Shown piece by piece: positions 21,101-29,258 of a stretch of 46,220 nt of DNA (position 1 is its first letter; every line of letters starts with the position of its first letter). Source of the DNA: a virus; the IMG/VR virus record IMGVR_UViG_3300030117_007787, positions 1 to 46,220 of that record. One strand, written 5' to 3'. The notes below the pieces were generated by a model. That model was not told the origin of the DNA, made no database searches, and worked only from the letters and a program-made list of their open reading frames with translations. The position numbers were made by a program, and so were the translations under genes.

Positions 21101-24100
21101 TTAACCAGGACAACGTTTGTTGGATCATCTTTTGGAACAATATTTGACATCGCAGTTTGGATAGTGTCTGTCATGGACTCACTAAATCCGCCAGTCATTG
21201 CTGATGCTAGATCTGAAACAGTTTCTTCTATCCTTTTCTGAAATGCTTGCACTTGTCTTTGTATTTGTTCATCTGATATTCTATCCCCGCACTCGTTTCT
21301 TAGCGCCTGCTCAAGTCCAGTTAGGTTTGGCTCAATATTGCAAGTGGTAATTATGTTTTCACGATCCCCCCCAAAAGCCTCTAGACTATTTCTTGTATCA
21401 TCTAAAAACTTTTGCGGAAATGCAGTTGACAGGCTTTGGAAGAAGCTGAGAACAGATGCTTCATCAAATAAGAAATCAGAGAACTCTGGGCATTCATTTC
21501 TTGATACACTAAGAACAATCTGTATAACATTTTCACTTGGCGTTCCCTGCATTAGATCAAGCAGTTGGTCCATTCGCAGCCTGCGAGCAAGGCTGTCAAC
21601 TAATGAACAGGGACCTCCTCCTGGCGCCAATGAACCGGGCGATGTTCCAGCCATAGAAGCCATAAGTCTAGAAACTTGATCATCTAGTCCGGATGTTCCG
21701 TTGGGAGGCCCACAAAATGCATCAGCAAACAAGTTAGCGATATTACCTGGTGGAACGTACACCTGGGTGGCAGCATTTCCCGCTATGGACCCTTCTATGG
21801 CTGCAGACAAATTACCTCTTGTAGCTTCACAAAGCGCTCCTTGTAGAACTTGTGTGGCTTTTCTAATCAACTGTACCAGCGTATTAATTAATATTTTTAT
21901 TAGTAAATTCTTTAATGTCTTTATTAGGGCGTTTACAAAGGCAGATTTTATTGTCTCTGAGTTTAGTGCTTTATTTAATGTTGCTTCAATATCAGGAAGT
22001 GTTAGTGCCTTTATTCCACCTATGATCTCGCATATATCACCCTTTAGTCCATTTTGCAAATTTGATTGTATGGAGCTAAGATTGATTGGCTGACTTCCTT
22101 CTTGGCCAGATGTAAATTTCACGTCCACAGCGCATTTGGTGACGTCGGAAGCCATTTTAATAATGGCAGCCAAAACGGGAATATCTTGAATTTGTTGTAA
22201 AAGTTGATCAATACCAAGTGTATCAGTCATGACCTCAACAAATGTATCAAAACCAAACATTATGGTGTCTGCAACTAGGCCGCCCGCTAACTGTCCAAAG
22301 GCACTACTATTAACGCTTGGAGAATTAGCCTGCAGTCTCTGGGCGTCAGTCAAGACATCGAATCTTGGTGGCGCTACTATCTCGCTTGGAATTTGTACTG
22401 TATCAGCATCGGTATCCACTCTGGCTTGCACGTATCCAGCCCAAAAGGACCCTTCGTCATAACCTCCCTGGGAAAGGTAGGTGAAAGACGAAACATCAAA
22501 ATCTATATTTGCTTGATATCCGGCTCTATAAGAGTTTTGATACCGACTTTCTGTTTGTGCCAAGGATGGTGCTGTAAAAAGCGATCCATCATAAAGAACA
22601 CGTCCTTGTTTCCTATCTCTCTCAAGTTGCCTATTTTGCTCCTCCAAGTCCCAAGGGAAGCCAGATGGGCCGTTATACCCAACTTGATTAGCAAATTCTC
22701 TAAATCTCTGGGCATATTGTTCCTGTATTTGAGTTTGAAAATTCCCAGGCAATCCATTAAAAACATCTCTTAAGGCGCGAGCGTCTGTCTTTTTTAATGA
22801 TGCTTTTATCGCTATCATCAGCACCATTTCTGGTGAAATGCCACAAACATCATTTTTCGCAATGGTTTCCATTGTTTTTGATGCTAACGTAAACAAACCA
22901 CATGCGGTTAGTTTGTCAAACAAATTTGACCAGGCTGCGGAGATAGTGTCTCTGCTTTGATCAATAGAGTTTATAGTAGAACTTATGTTTGATATCAATG
23001 GGTCTTGCAGAGCGATGTTTTTCATATTTTGCTCGCTCAAAATGCCTCTTAAATCTTCAACTGAGGATTCTATTTCCGCGTCTCTACGAGCAGCTTGCTC
23101 TTCAGTCATACATAAATTATCAGCAAACCTACCAGCAAATTCCTTAGCAGCGTCAACAAGGCCGTCCACAACAGAGTTTGCAACATCCTCAAGAGCACCA
23201 CCAGAGCAGTTAGCGGGCAATAAAGTGGCGTCACCAATGCTTGCTTGGTTTGCAACCCTAATTGATGGATAATGATATTGTTGTAGGAAAGTGGTTACAT
23301 TTAATTCCTGGCTATTGTTATATTGAGTGATTATGCTATCCAAATTAAACAGATAAGACAGCATTGTGGGATTTCTAAAAAAGCTATTAGATGGCAAATT
23401 TCCCAAGTTTAGCGGTTGATAATCCCCACCATCCTCGCGGGCAAGAATTGCAGATAAATTGTAATCAGAATCATAATAAAACTGTAAACTATCAGCTATG
23501 ACGCCCTCTGACGGAATCTCAAACTGTGACCCTGGTGACTGTTTGTCTCCGACTAGAGGTAGGATGTAGTTGTTTGAATCTAAAAATTTTAGCATATCCA
23601 CCCTAAACGAGATGATACTTTGTGATTCTTGAAGAATGTTAGCCTCTCGTGCCGTTCCATCAAGTAGTATTTTTTCTCTATCCAGAGACCACATATTAAC
23701 CTGCTGAGGGGATAGATTCTGTAGAATTAATTTTAAGGTGTCTAGGTTTGCTAAAATATTTGAGGTCGATACTTCAACGCTAGACCCGACTTGGGAAGAG
23801 GTCCCTGCTGGAGCAGTTCTGTTTTGAAGTCTCAAAGCCTTAACAAGTCCAAACGGCCACTTATACAACAATTTCACATCAACATTTGGAGCTTTGTCAA
23901 ATTCATAGTAATTTTCATTTTCAACAAATTCTCTTAAAATTTGTCTTTGCATGGCAGATGCTTGCTTATTTAAGAAATCCAGCATTTTTTGGATGGCATC
24001 GCCAGCGTATTCACGGACTCTTTCAGGCAATTCATCTGCCCCCACACACTCATAAGTTGTTTGTATTGGTATATAATATTCACAAATTCTAGAATTTAAG

Positions 24101-25116
24101 AACGGCTCCATTTGGTCCGTCCACTCTGGTATTTGAGCGTTAACATTTAATGTACAAATATCTTCTCTTGCAGGCGGATCATTGTCTATATCTGGGCACG
24201 GCCCAGGAGCTTCTGCAGCAGGGGCCACTCTTCCTGGGCCAAAAACAGCGTCAGGTCGTGGACGCATGGGGCATTGTATGTTTCTAGTGCCTGGCCTAAT
24301 TTCGACGCCCTCGTAGGGCAAGCCGAAGTAGCCCTCTTCCTCCCGTGGAAACGCATTTTCTGTCCAAAGTTCAAACTGCCTTGGATCAGGCCCTAAAAGA
24401 CCTTGTCCATCTTCTATATCTGGTAGGTTTGCAATTGAAACAAACGCTTCCCCTGTAACAGGAGATATGTCAGAATATCCAAGTGCTATAAACCTTGCAC
24501 CAAAATAAGCATCAGTAAACTTTACTGGCATTCGCATGGGGTAGGCAAATGTTTCTATCTGTCGCTGCTCTCTAGATAGGCACCCATAGCCATCATCAAA
24601 CATCAGCAATGTTTGTGCTGCTTTTTTAGCATTTTCCCTTTTTTCTGATGGGGTGGCTCCTATATCAAACAGATTAGTCAGCACGCCCGCCTCCACCAGG
24701 CTAAGAAGTCTCCAAGTCTCGGCACCCCGGTCAGTGCCAAGCTCTGAATCGTATTTATCTAAAGGCCCATATACATTATTCAAATACAGTAGTGCCTGCC
24801 TTAAACGAGGCTCGATTTCAGAGGACAACCAAAGTGTCGCCTCCGACACGTCCCATCCATCCCAGAATGTATTAACCCAATCCGCACTTATGTCAAAAGA
24901 CTCTGAAGACACTTCTTCTAGGCTTCTAAAATTTATCCCACCATCGCCAAATACAAGAACCTCTCCATTTTCATACCCTCTAGATAAGTCTGTTTCGGTC
25001 GCACCGGCTCTTCTATATGTCCTTCTAATATACGTACTAGCGAACAGGGGTTCCAGTACAGACCTTCGAAATCTTCTTCTATTTTCTGAACCAACTGTCC
25101 CTACTGGAATTGCCAC
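18106..25116 (-). CDS. Giant virion-type protein of the baseplate operon (2336 aa)
   Basis: I do not recognise a family. A 7.0 kb gene with an intact frame lies between the spike-like gene and gp25. It starts with GTG, supported by an AGGAGA site six bases upstream and the lack of a nearby ATG. Composition is mixed: N-terminal third rich in Arg/Glu/Tyr with Cys-Pro motifs, a helical middle, and a C-terminal portion rich in Tyr/Arg ending in an acidic Ser/Glu/Thr segment. Two hydrophobic stretches stand out: about residues 1055-1095 (long Leu/Ile-rich amphipathic helix, ALIKTLKNLLIKILINTLVQ) and about 1390-1420 (VAILAGPLVTLLPGIGAVAA), which could be buried helices or membrane-active segments. 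Context argues for a baseplate hub or wedge component, or a tape-measure-like or injected protein (inference). No enzymatic motif was seen. Confidence 0.8.
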   Translation of the reverse strand: MAIPVGTVGSENRRRFRRSVLEPLFASTYIRRTYRRAGATETDLSRGYENGEVLVFGDGGINFRSLEEVSSESFDISADWVNTFWDGWDVSEATLWLSSEIEPRLRQALLYLNNVYGPLDKYDSELGTDRGAETWRLLSLVEAGVLTNLFDIGATPSEKRENAKKAAQTLLMFDDGYGCLSREQRQIETFAYPMRMPVKFTDAYFGARFIALGYSDISPVTGEAFVSIANLPDIEDGQGLLGPDPRQFELWTENAFPREEEGYFGLPYEGVEIRPGTRNIQCPMRPRPDAVFGPGRVAPAAEAPGPCPDIDNDPPAREDICTLNVNAQIPEWTDQMEPFLNSRICEYYIPIQTTYECVGADELPERVREYAGDAIQKMLDFLNKQASAMQRQILREFVENENYYEFDKAPNVDVKLLYKWPFGLVKALRLQNRTAPAGTSSQVGSSVEVSTSNILANLDTLKLILQNLSPQQVNMWSLDREKILLDGTAREANILQESQSIISFRVDMLKFLDSNNYILPLVGDKQSPGSQFEIPSEGVIADSLQFYYDSDYNLSAILAREDGGDYQPLNLGNLPSNSFFRNPTMLSYLFNLDSIITQYNNSQELNVTTFLQQYHYPSIRVANQASIGDATLLPANCSGGALEDVANSVVDGLVDAAKEFAGRFADNLCMTEEQAARRDAEIESSVEDLRGILSEQNMKNIALQDPLISNISSTINSIDQSRDTISAAWSNLFDKLTACGLFTLASKTMETIAKNDVCGISPEMVLMIAIKASLKKTDARALRDVFNGLPGNFQTQIQEQYAQRFREFANQVGYNGPSGFPWDLEEQNRQLERDRKQGRVLYDGSLFTAPSLAQTESRYQNSYRAGYQANIDFDVSSFTYLSQGGYDEGSFWAGYVQARVDTDADTVQIPSEIVAPPRFDVLTDAQRLQANSPSVNSSAFGQLAGGLVADTIMFGFDTFVEVMTDTLGIDQLLQQIQDIPVLAAIIKMASDVTKCAVDVKFTSGQEGSQPINLSSIQSNLQNGLKGDICEIIGGIKALTLPDIEATLNKALNSETIKSAFVNALIKTLKNLLIKILINTLVQLIRKATQVLQGALCEATRGNLSAAIEGSIAGNAATQVYVPPGNIANLFADAFCGPPNGTSGLDDQVSRLMASMAGTSPGSLAPGGGPCSLVDSLARRLRMDQLLDLMQGTPSENVIQIVLSVSRNECPEFSDFLFDEASVLSFFQSLSTAFPQKFLDDTRNSLEAFGGDRENIITTCNIEPNLTGLEQALRNECGDRISDEQIQRQVQAFQKRIEETVSDLASAMTGGFSESMTDTIQTAMSNIVPKDDPTNVVLVKEIVDSMFDPFYTSYANGLMAPVAPNGNGGYMNLVLSNRNSTPIVGQHTQFGASVAILAGPLVTLLPGIGAVAAEQLVEDLRISYFGDRPVGSSPQLKPDTVAQYLKDLLSTGEFVSDESDGGIFDETVSLSYEGTLGIPLFNITYNFSTNQGVLQRLGIFGEPITSEGSTISLESSEMDTAYGQVQSYLSNVEFGTSPNDIYDSFFGSLQRTPLALGSSALLYNLFVTNVVDLFNPSLWSFPEASLEDLSNGSAIVLKSIRREAFKSLSKSVAFNENAFDYGTYNLDSISDNDITPTINPEILDQGYEVFYLDDGNIVVIPPRKGGWLELKDILLPKKQESYCCPDKKDLLDIPSIKEGVLRAFESSDEDERLYQNPKTVREPPYSHIFGRTTSACIEGVITTTIRIYLIEHILNGYASFSKYKTNFPSVYSDLFADYVAKKIKTGLRTQGPNPVGPPFPPGSDAGIETLVAELADSLGISPEDLDASSPDTAGRGFYGYWYEFLEQCVQTYLSRARSGTLSITQSGDIALRAISNFSRDYSYPQREELRRIRRTRPFMTLKRLRREKNILAIQATENQATIILKELIKEELNRISQDIEQTLPQPQGGWVQNIADDFLRNGYYIGNRNIFDIPQEGGDILNGERGDLNFSGNGQFILQSYIRPVLNETSARYPSLRVNIESDQVYGLREIRERMELSGIVDDGFGMGDESIRDHFRSFKYGLRLVYVLGDELIDDLGSRAPALITLLNRDDPVNRYYRHEDTAADTPGFRYSIPVVSSTDFEVEYDNLMRIFYRSTNPGTLMAQNTYNSNQYNWPLLTQLMINSQEFKTIFSYAVPLTSIQSLNTMFNIESFLDSVGREDGWIFPNIQMPIPEEVPIARPPATYLSWNRKVFPVLKRRLKKVFNLLYRANDFSYDPLDGSEQDEQVRNLSDSTNADSWSDRLTPETRARVILEDPTCFSGAAASLYSESPEEVEEATDDSETTERRTSPVEGPIPK

Positions 25117-25122
25117 GGTGCT

Positions 25123-25128
25123 TCTCCT
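25123..25128 (-). promoter_or_regulatory. Ribosome-binding site that fixes the GTG start of the 2336-aa gene
   Basis: Minus-strand AGGAGA lies six bases before the GTG at 25116, just after the TAG stop of the spike-like gene (25136..25134). No ATG in frame lies close by, so this site decides the start. Confidence 0.65.
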
Positions 25129-25133
25129 GAATC

Positions 25134-26072
25134 CTAATTCGTCTTGTTAAATCTACTGCCAAACCACTTTTTTCCCGCAGGAGAAAGACGATTGGTCACA
25201 AAATTATTGCCTAGTTTGATACCAAGTTTGTATAATTTTGTGCTAACTTGATCCATTTTTATTGCCTCTTGAACCCCGATAAGTGTACCAAGGACTGCAG
25301 ACGGGGCCGCAACAGGCCCAGCCACTTCATGAGTATGTGTGCTTATTATCTTATTAATCTTTGTTTGCTGCGCGGAAAGAGAATCAACAATCCCCCTTAG
25401 ATCCATAATTTCGTCAACTAGAGTTTGAAGCGTTTCTGATAAGGCGTATGCTTTTACCAAAGGTTCTAGGGGGTTGGCCTCAACATCGTTTGCGCCTATT
25501 AGTTCAATACCCTCTTTGCTATCAATAGTTTTCCCCTGGGAGTCTAGCTCTGGTCCCCCAGACTTATTTTTGCCAGTTCCGGAGACTATTTTTACACCTC
25601 TACGGCCAATGATTCTAACACCGTCTGCCTTAATACCAATTCCAGAAACTCCCTCTAGTTGGGTGTTTCCAACCAATTTAAAGTAATCGTCTATATCTGA
25701 TTTTTGACTTATGTATATTCTGGCTGAGTCGGTAAAAAAACTAGGGTCTACTCTGATATCGCTTTTTGGACCGTCCTTAAGGTTTCCCATGCGTCCAACA
25801 ACTATATCAATTGCTCCCGCCTGGGTATTTGCTTTTCCGCCATATCCAGACATAGAATCAGCATTTCGATCTCTGCCCAAAACAATCCAAGCATTATTCC
25901 TACCAGAAATAATCGTCTCAGAACCTCCAAAAATACCAGTCTTATAGCCAGGAACAGCCTCTTTTAATGGGCCGTTTCCCACACCAGATGTGCGAACATC
26001 CTCTGACAGCTCTTTTCTGTTTTTCTTTTCCTTATCTGATAGGCCTTGAAAATCTCTAGCTTTGCGACTCAT
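25134..26072 (-). CDS. Baseplate spike-like protein (312 aa)
   Basis: The first about 40 residues are charged (Lys/Arg/Asp/Glu). They are followed by repeated short beta-type segments (ISGRNNAWIVLGRDRN, AGAIDIVVGRMG, ARIYISQKSD, GVRIIGRRGVKIVSG), a pattern typical of beta-helical spike or needle proteins of contractile tails. A coiled-coil-like segment follows (ALSETLQTLVDEIMDLRGIVDSL split across about 210-235), then an H-x-H (His246, His248) in STHTHEVAGPVAAPS. HTH/HxH followed by a gPvaaPs motif recurs in P2 gpV and T4 gp5-family spike proteins, where HxH can bind iron at the tip in some phages; that role here is inference because about 65 residues follow. It lies three bases after the OB-fold/lysozyme gene, so the two probably form a complex. 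Confidence 0.72.
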   Translation of the reverse strand: MSRKARDFQGLSDKEKKNRKELSEDVRTSGVGNGPLKEAVPGYKTGIFGGSETIISGRNNAWIVLGRDRNADSMSGYGGKANTQAGAIDIVVGRMGNLKDGPKSDIRVDPSFFTDSARIYISQKSDIDDYFKLVGNTQLEGVSGIGIKADGVRIIGRRGVKIVSGTGKNKSGGPELDSQGKTIDSKEGIELIGANDVEANPLEPLVKAYALSETLQTLVDEIMDLRGIVDSLSAQQTKINKIISTHTHEVAGPVAAPSAVLGTLIGVQEAIKMDQVSTKLYKLGIKLGNNFVTNRLSPAGKKWFGSRFNKTN

Positions 26073-26075
26073 AAA

Positions 26076-27455
26076 TTATTCCCCAGGACCTTCTTCAACG
26101 CCAAGATCGGAAAGGACTCTTTTCATTTTTTCCCTAGTGTCTCTCAAAATCGAAATAACCTCGTTTACGCTAGTGCTTTCGCTGGCCCTGTTCCCTGCTT
26201 CATCTCCGCAGTATGCACTTTGGCCTCTTCCGCAACCAGTTGCCTCATAAGTGTATTGTAGCGGTATAGATGCCCAAATTAGAGCTAAGTCTTGGCCAGC
26301 ATGTTCTGCTCCGTCATATTTGCTAATTAAATAGTTTCCTAGATTTTTCTTATTAGATAACAGCAAATAAGCACAAAACCTCTTTTGAGTGTTTTCATTG
26401 AATAGAGGCCCGCCGGGGGCTCTAGACTTGTCTATTATTTCTTGCAATGTTGCCGGGATGAATTGAAACCTACCAATGGCCAAAAACCCTGGGCCTCCAC
26501 GAGGAGCACCATTAGAAACAACTTGCCTCATATCTACTAGATTAGCATTTTGTCCAGCGGGAAGGTTCCCAGTCCCCCTCTGGTACGATCTGGCCTCAAG
26601 TATTGTCATTTGTGTTAGGTCTTTGGGACTTCTTGTTATATATCTTTTAGCGCCACCAGGGGAGTCTCCGCCAAACCCCCGATTAACGGCATTATATCCG
26701 TCTGTGCCTCCCTCTTTTTGTCCTATATATTCAAACATCTGGTCCAAGGCACCAGAATCGACAACTATTCCAAGCTTTTCCCAATTAAATCTAGTCGCTG
26801 GTTCACTAGATGGTTGTCCATATCTTTCTGGAGGCTGGGCAGATAAAACATCTGACATTGTAAGATTTTCTGTGTCTGATACAAAAACCCTTTGGTACTG
26901 CCCTGCATCGGCGTCTCCGTTTTCTCCGCTGATGACTTTTGCTTTTTGGTATATTTTTACTACTCTTCCCTCGGATTGCACCCCATCTCCTGGGCCTTTG
27001 TTAAATTCTACTAGCACCACATCTCCAACCTCTATATTTGACAAGTCCCCTTCTCTTTTAGCTAAGAAAGTTGGATGCATCTCTATTATGCCTTTATCCT
27101 TGTCTGCATCCTCTGGTTTAGGTGGAACCATTTTTGGTTTTGGGATCATAACATGAACAGTTGGTATTCTAGCATGTATCTCGATATAATCTTCTATGTT
27201 TTCTCCTGTGGCGTTGGTGCTAGTCCTAAGAGACCTAACAGAACTATCACCATTTACCCTAAGAACAATTGCCTTGAATGATTTTGTATCTTTAAAGTAA
27301 TTTTTCTTAAAAGCTTCTAAGGCTGCTTCTTTGGTTATTTTACCATCTAAGTCTTTTGATGAGTCTGCTACATTGTCTGTGGCTGTTAGGTATGGATTTC
27401 TTCTTTTTGGATCCAGCTCAGAATCCATACTGAGTATTTTTGGATCGTCTGACAT
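26076..27455 (-). CDS. Tail-associated lysozyme: OB-fold plus GH104-like lytic domain (459 aa)
   Basis: The N-terminal part (about 45-175) looks like the OB-fold of gp5/gpV hub proteins: FKAIVLRVNG, DYIEIHARIP and a late VGDVVLVEFNKGPGDGVQ block. The C-terminal part (about 235-440) matches phage lambda R-type (GH104) lytic transglycosylases: QKEGGTDGYNAVNRG with Glu248 aligning to the catalytic Glu of lambda R (SEGTDN), then AIGRFQFIPATL near 325 (lambda AGRYQL), and LIWASIP near 385 (lambda IWASLP). It should cut peptidoglycan as the tail pierces the envelope. T4 gp5 has the same OB-lysozyme order but a different lysozyme (T4-type) and carries its own beta-helix; here the spike appears to be the next gene. 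Its ATG shares one base with the stop of the gene before it (TAATG at 27457..27453). Confidence 0.85.
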   Translation of the reverse strand: MSDDPKILSMDSELDPKRRNPYLTATDNVADSSKDLDGKITKEAALEAFKKNYFKDTKSFKAIVLRVNGDSSVRSLRTSTNATGENIEDYIEIHARIPTVHVMIPKPKMVPPKPEDADKDKGIIEMHPTFLAKREGDLSNIEVGDVVLVEFNKGPGDGVQSEGRVVKIYQKAKVISGENGDADAGQYQRVFVSDTENLTMSDVLSAQPPERYGQPSSEPATRFNWEKLGIVVDSGALDQMFEYIGQKEGGTDGYNAVNRGFGGDSPGGAKRYITRSPKDLTQMTILEARSYQRGTGNLPAGQNANLVDMRQVVSNGAPRGGPGFLAIGRFQFIPATLQEIIDKSRAPGGPLFNENTQKRFCAYLLLSNKKNLGNYLISKYDGAEHAGQDLALIWASIPLQYTYEATGCGRGQSAYCGDEAGNRASESTSVNEVISILRDTREKMKRVLSDLGVEEGPGE

Positions 27456-27745
27456 TACTGTGAGTCCTTAATAAGGTCAAAAAGATCGTCTTTATCCTTA
27501 TCAGATAGCCCAAGGTGCCCAACAGCACTTTCACGTTTATGTATAATCGTGCTAACTTTTACTAATTGTTCGTTTGATCTTTGGAGAGTTTCAACATATT
27601 TTGCCGCAGTCTGGCCAACTTCCTTATGGCTTTCCTCATCCTTCGACATATATTGCATAACATCGTCTAGAAGTTCCTTGGTCACTTCTCTATCTTTTCT
27701 AATATTGTCTATAGCTTCTGCAAGATAAGCATTTAAGTCTTTCAT
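27455..27745 (-). CDS. Small helical protein between the sigma factor and tail lysozyme (96 aa)
   Basis: Not recognised. The sequence from MKDLNAYLAEAIDNIRKDREV is almost wholly alpha-helical and charged (VTKELLDDVMQYMSKDEESH; RSNEQLVKVSTIIHKRESAV) without a membrane helix, fitting a small chaperone, adaptor or structural helix bundle. I chose the ATG at 27745 because it forms a TAATG overlap with the sigma-factor stop. A longer GTG-initiated version from 27766 (adding seven residues) would overlap the sigma gene more deeply and has no better ribosome-binding site. It also overlaps the following lysozyme gene by TAATG at 27457..27453, so all three genes are tightly coupled. Confidence 0.75.
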   Translation of the reverse strand: MKDLNAYLAEAIDNIRKDREVTKELLDDVMQYMSKDEESHKEVGQTAAKYVETLQRSNEQLVKVSTIIHKRESAVGHLGLSDKDKDDLFDLIKDSQ

Positions 27746-28446
27746 TAAATATCTCCGCGATTCCACTTACCTTTGAAAACACGGTATCTAATACGCATTT
27801 TGTTTAGGTTGTTTACAACCTGCTTTGTATTAAGTCCAGTAATTTCCCTAAGATATAAATAAATAGCTTTTTTATTAAAAATTTCAATCTCATCTGGACT
27901 GGATAAAATAATCTTTACTGCTTCTAGAACCTTCTTCTCATTTTCCTTTAACGTTCCTGTATCCCAGGTGTCTATCTCTTGCCACAAAAAATTCCAAAAT
28001 TCTTTTTCCTCCCTATCGTGATGATAGGGGTTGTACGAGGATAGGTATCTTTGTTCCACCTCTCCTGTTATATCTTCAAGATCTGTTTCTCTTCTTGACC
28101 TAGCCGTAGTCTTCTTTACCTTGTGTATAAACCAGTTTTTTGTTATTACAGAAAAATAGGAAAAAGCTTTTGACCCCTTTGCTGGGTCATACTTATCCAA
28201 TATTGTTGTTAGCCATACTTTGCATTCTTCTCTTAGAGACTCAATGTTTGGCAAAGACGTAAATTTATAAGTGAATACAACTTTGTCAACCATCTCACTA
28301 AAAGCAGGCTCTATGTAGTTTACGTATAGCTCCGTTCTTATTCGAACATCTCTAGTTTTAGCATACTCAATTATCGCATTCTCATGCTCTTTGGTAAAAT
28401 AGTATTGCTTGCTCTTTTTGGGCTTTCTTCCTTTACGTGCGGCCAT
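27745..28446 (-). CDS. Late-transcription sigma factor, T4 gp55-like
   Basis: 233 residues, somewhat longer than T4 gp55 (185). The core YDPAKGSKAFSYFSVITKNW within residues 82-112 is the gp55-type sigma region 2 signature, followed by a basic HKVKKTTARSRRETDLED segment. The N-terminus is very basic (AARKGRKPKKSKQYYF). In T4, gp55 redirects host RNA polymerase to late promoters (TATAAATA) together with gp33 and the sliding clamp gp45. Residues after about 150 (helical, ending RVFKGKWNRGDI) do not show the acidic/hydrophobic clamp-binding tail I would expect from T4 gp55, so clamp coupling is uncertain. The start ATG has a GAGGAA site about nine bases upstream. Its position directly before the tail genes is compatible with late structural control. 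Confidence 0.88.
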   Translation of the reverse strand: MAARKGRKPKKSKQYYFTKEHENAIIEYAKTRDVRIRTELYVNYIEPAFSEMVDKVVFTYKFTSLPNIESLREECKVWLTTILDKYDPAKGSKAFSYFSVITKNWFIHKVKKTTARSRRETDLEDITGEVEQRYLSSYNPYHHDREEKEFWNFLWQEIDTWDTGTLKENEKKVLEAVKIILSSPDEIEIFNKKAIYLYLREITGLNTKQVVNNLNKMRIRYRVFKGKWNRGDI

Positions 28447-28452
28447 GTTTTT

Positions 28453-28758
28453 CTATTCCTCGAAACCCGATTCTTCTTCTATCTCCTCATCATCCAACAT
28501 GAACTCATCATTGAATTGTTTTATAGATTCAACAACACTTCTTGAGTGTTCAATCAAACCACCCAAGGTATCGTCTCCATAAAACATTTCTAATTCGTGT
28601 ACACTACCAAGATGACTGTCAAAACTATTTAGTTTATTTTCTAGTTCAACAACATTTTGTGTAAAAAATATAAATTGTTTTGTTAGTCTACGGCAGTACC
28701 ACACCAATAAAATGTTGATGCACACAGAAATAAACAAAACTATAGATAATGTAATCAC
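28453..28758 (-). CDS. Membrane-anchored coiled-coil protein (101 aa)
   Basis: Residues about 2-22 (ITLSIVLFISVCINILLVWY) form one clear hydrophobic N-terminal helix followed by basic residues (CRRLTK), so an inner-membrane signal-anchor is likely. The rest is a helical, partly coiled-coil segment (NVVELENKLNSF) ending in a very acidic tail (DDEEIEEESGFEE). The start is GTG, four bases overlapping the FmdB-like stop (GTGA at 28758..28755) with AAGG just upstream. The layout (one TM plus coiled coil) is shared by i-spanins (Rz), but spanins usually carry a longer periplasmic part and a partner lipoprotein, neither of which is seen. Function unknown. Confidence 0.7.
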   Translation of the reverse strand: MITLSIVLFISVCINILLVWYCRRLTKQFIFFTQNVVELENKLNSFDSHLGSVHELEMFYGDDTLGGLIEHSRSVVESIKQFNDEFMLDDEEIEEESGFEE

Positions 28759-29018
28759 TTTGCCTTATAATTCTTTGTTTTAAGGCCCCTCTTTTGAGCC
28801 TTTAAATCTTCAGTCGCGTTCTTTATATACTCATTTACAATTGAGCCAACCTTGGTTTTTGATGAATTTGTTTTTATTGTCATAGGAGACTGTTTAGGGA
28901 TAATTTTTTTTATCTTTAGCGAATTGCATTTTATGCAGTTGCTCAGTGTTTCTGACATTGAATGAAATTCATCAAATATTTCACCACAGTCTGCGCACTC
29001 ATAAGTATATGTAGGCAT
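28755..29018 (-). CDS. FmdB-type zinc-ribbon protein (87 aa)
   Basis: The N-terminus MPTYTYECADCGEIFDEFHS, with a second CIKC pair near residues 32-35, is the FmdB/CxxC-CxxC zinc-ribbon family. Members are small putative regulatory proteins, common in bacteria and in large phages; the molecular role is not established. The C-terminal about 45 residues are basic (KKIIPKQSPM and KAQKRGLKTKNYKAK), suggesting nucleic-acid or ribosome/polymerase contact (inference). Location two genes before the sigma factor would suit a transcription or translation accessory. The ATG directly follows the TAA of the upstream 79-residue gene, and its TGA overlaps the GTG of the next gene. Confidence 0.82.
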   Translation of the reverse strand: MPTYTYECADCGEIFDEFHSMSETLSNCIKCNSLKIKKIIPKQSPMTIKTNSSKTKVGSIVNEYIKNATEDLKAQKRGLKTKNYKAK

Positions 29019-29258
29019 TTACTCGCTGATGATCTCGTCAACAATAGAGTCCTGCTCCTCATCAACGTCATCAAAAAGAACCATTCCTTCTGAGTCAAAC
29101 TTTACAACAGGAGGGTTACTTACGACGAGCCCTTGTTCTGTTGGAACAAAGTCCATATCCTTTAAAGCTGGAACAATATCCGATTGCTCCATTAATGATT
29201 TCTGTAAGGCCATCATGACAGCCCCTAGTGCTTGATCAGATAAGTTAAAAGTTTTCAT
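29019..29258 (-). CDS. Small acidic phage protein of unknown function (79 aa)
   Basis: Not assignable to a function. The N-terminal half is helical (LSDQALGAVMMALQKSLMEQ), with a central FVPTEQGLVVSNPPVVKF segment and a strongly acidic C-terminus (DDVDEEQDSIVDEIISE). Similar short proteins with an 'a-l-g-a-l/m-m-a-l-q' helix are familiar from marine myoviruses, which is a recollection of style and not a verified match. The ATG at 29258 overlaps the stop of the upstream 59-residue ORF by ATGA, and its TAA abuts the FmdB-like ATG. Confidence 0.72.
   Translation of the reverse strand: MKTFNLSDQALGAVMMALQKSLMEQSDIVPALKDMDFVPTEQGLVVSNPPVVKFDSEGMVLFDDVDEEQDSIVDEIISE

Noticed and set aside
24653-25150. 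A 165-codon plus-strand open frame
   Set aside because: Antisense to the start of the 2336-residue gene, with no motif or ribosome-binding site of note; other plus-strand frames in the window behave the same way.
26476-27156. A 226-codon plus-strand open frame
   Set aside because: It lies wholly antisense to the tail lysozyme gene, which has recognisable domains; its translation shows no family motif and the long antisense frame is a side effect of codon usage on the coding strand.
28453-28758. i-spanin (Rz-like) identity for the membrane-anchored 101-residue protein
   Set aside because: Only the one-helix plus coiled-coil layout fits. There is no neighbouring lipoprotein (Rz1-like), holin or endolysin gene, and the tail is strongly acidic.
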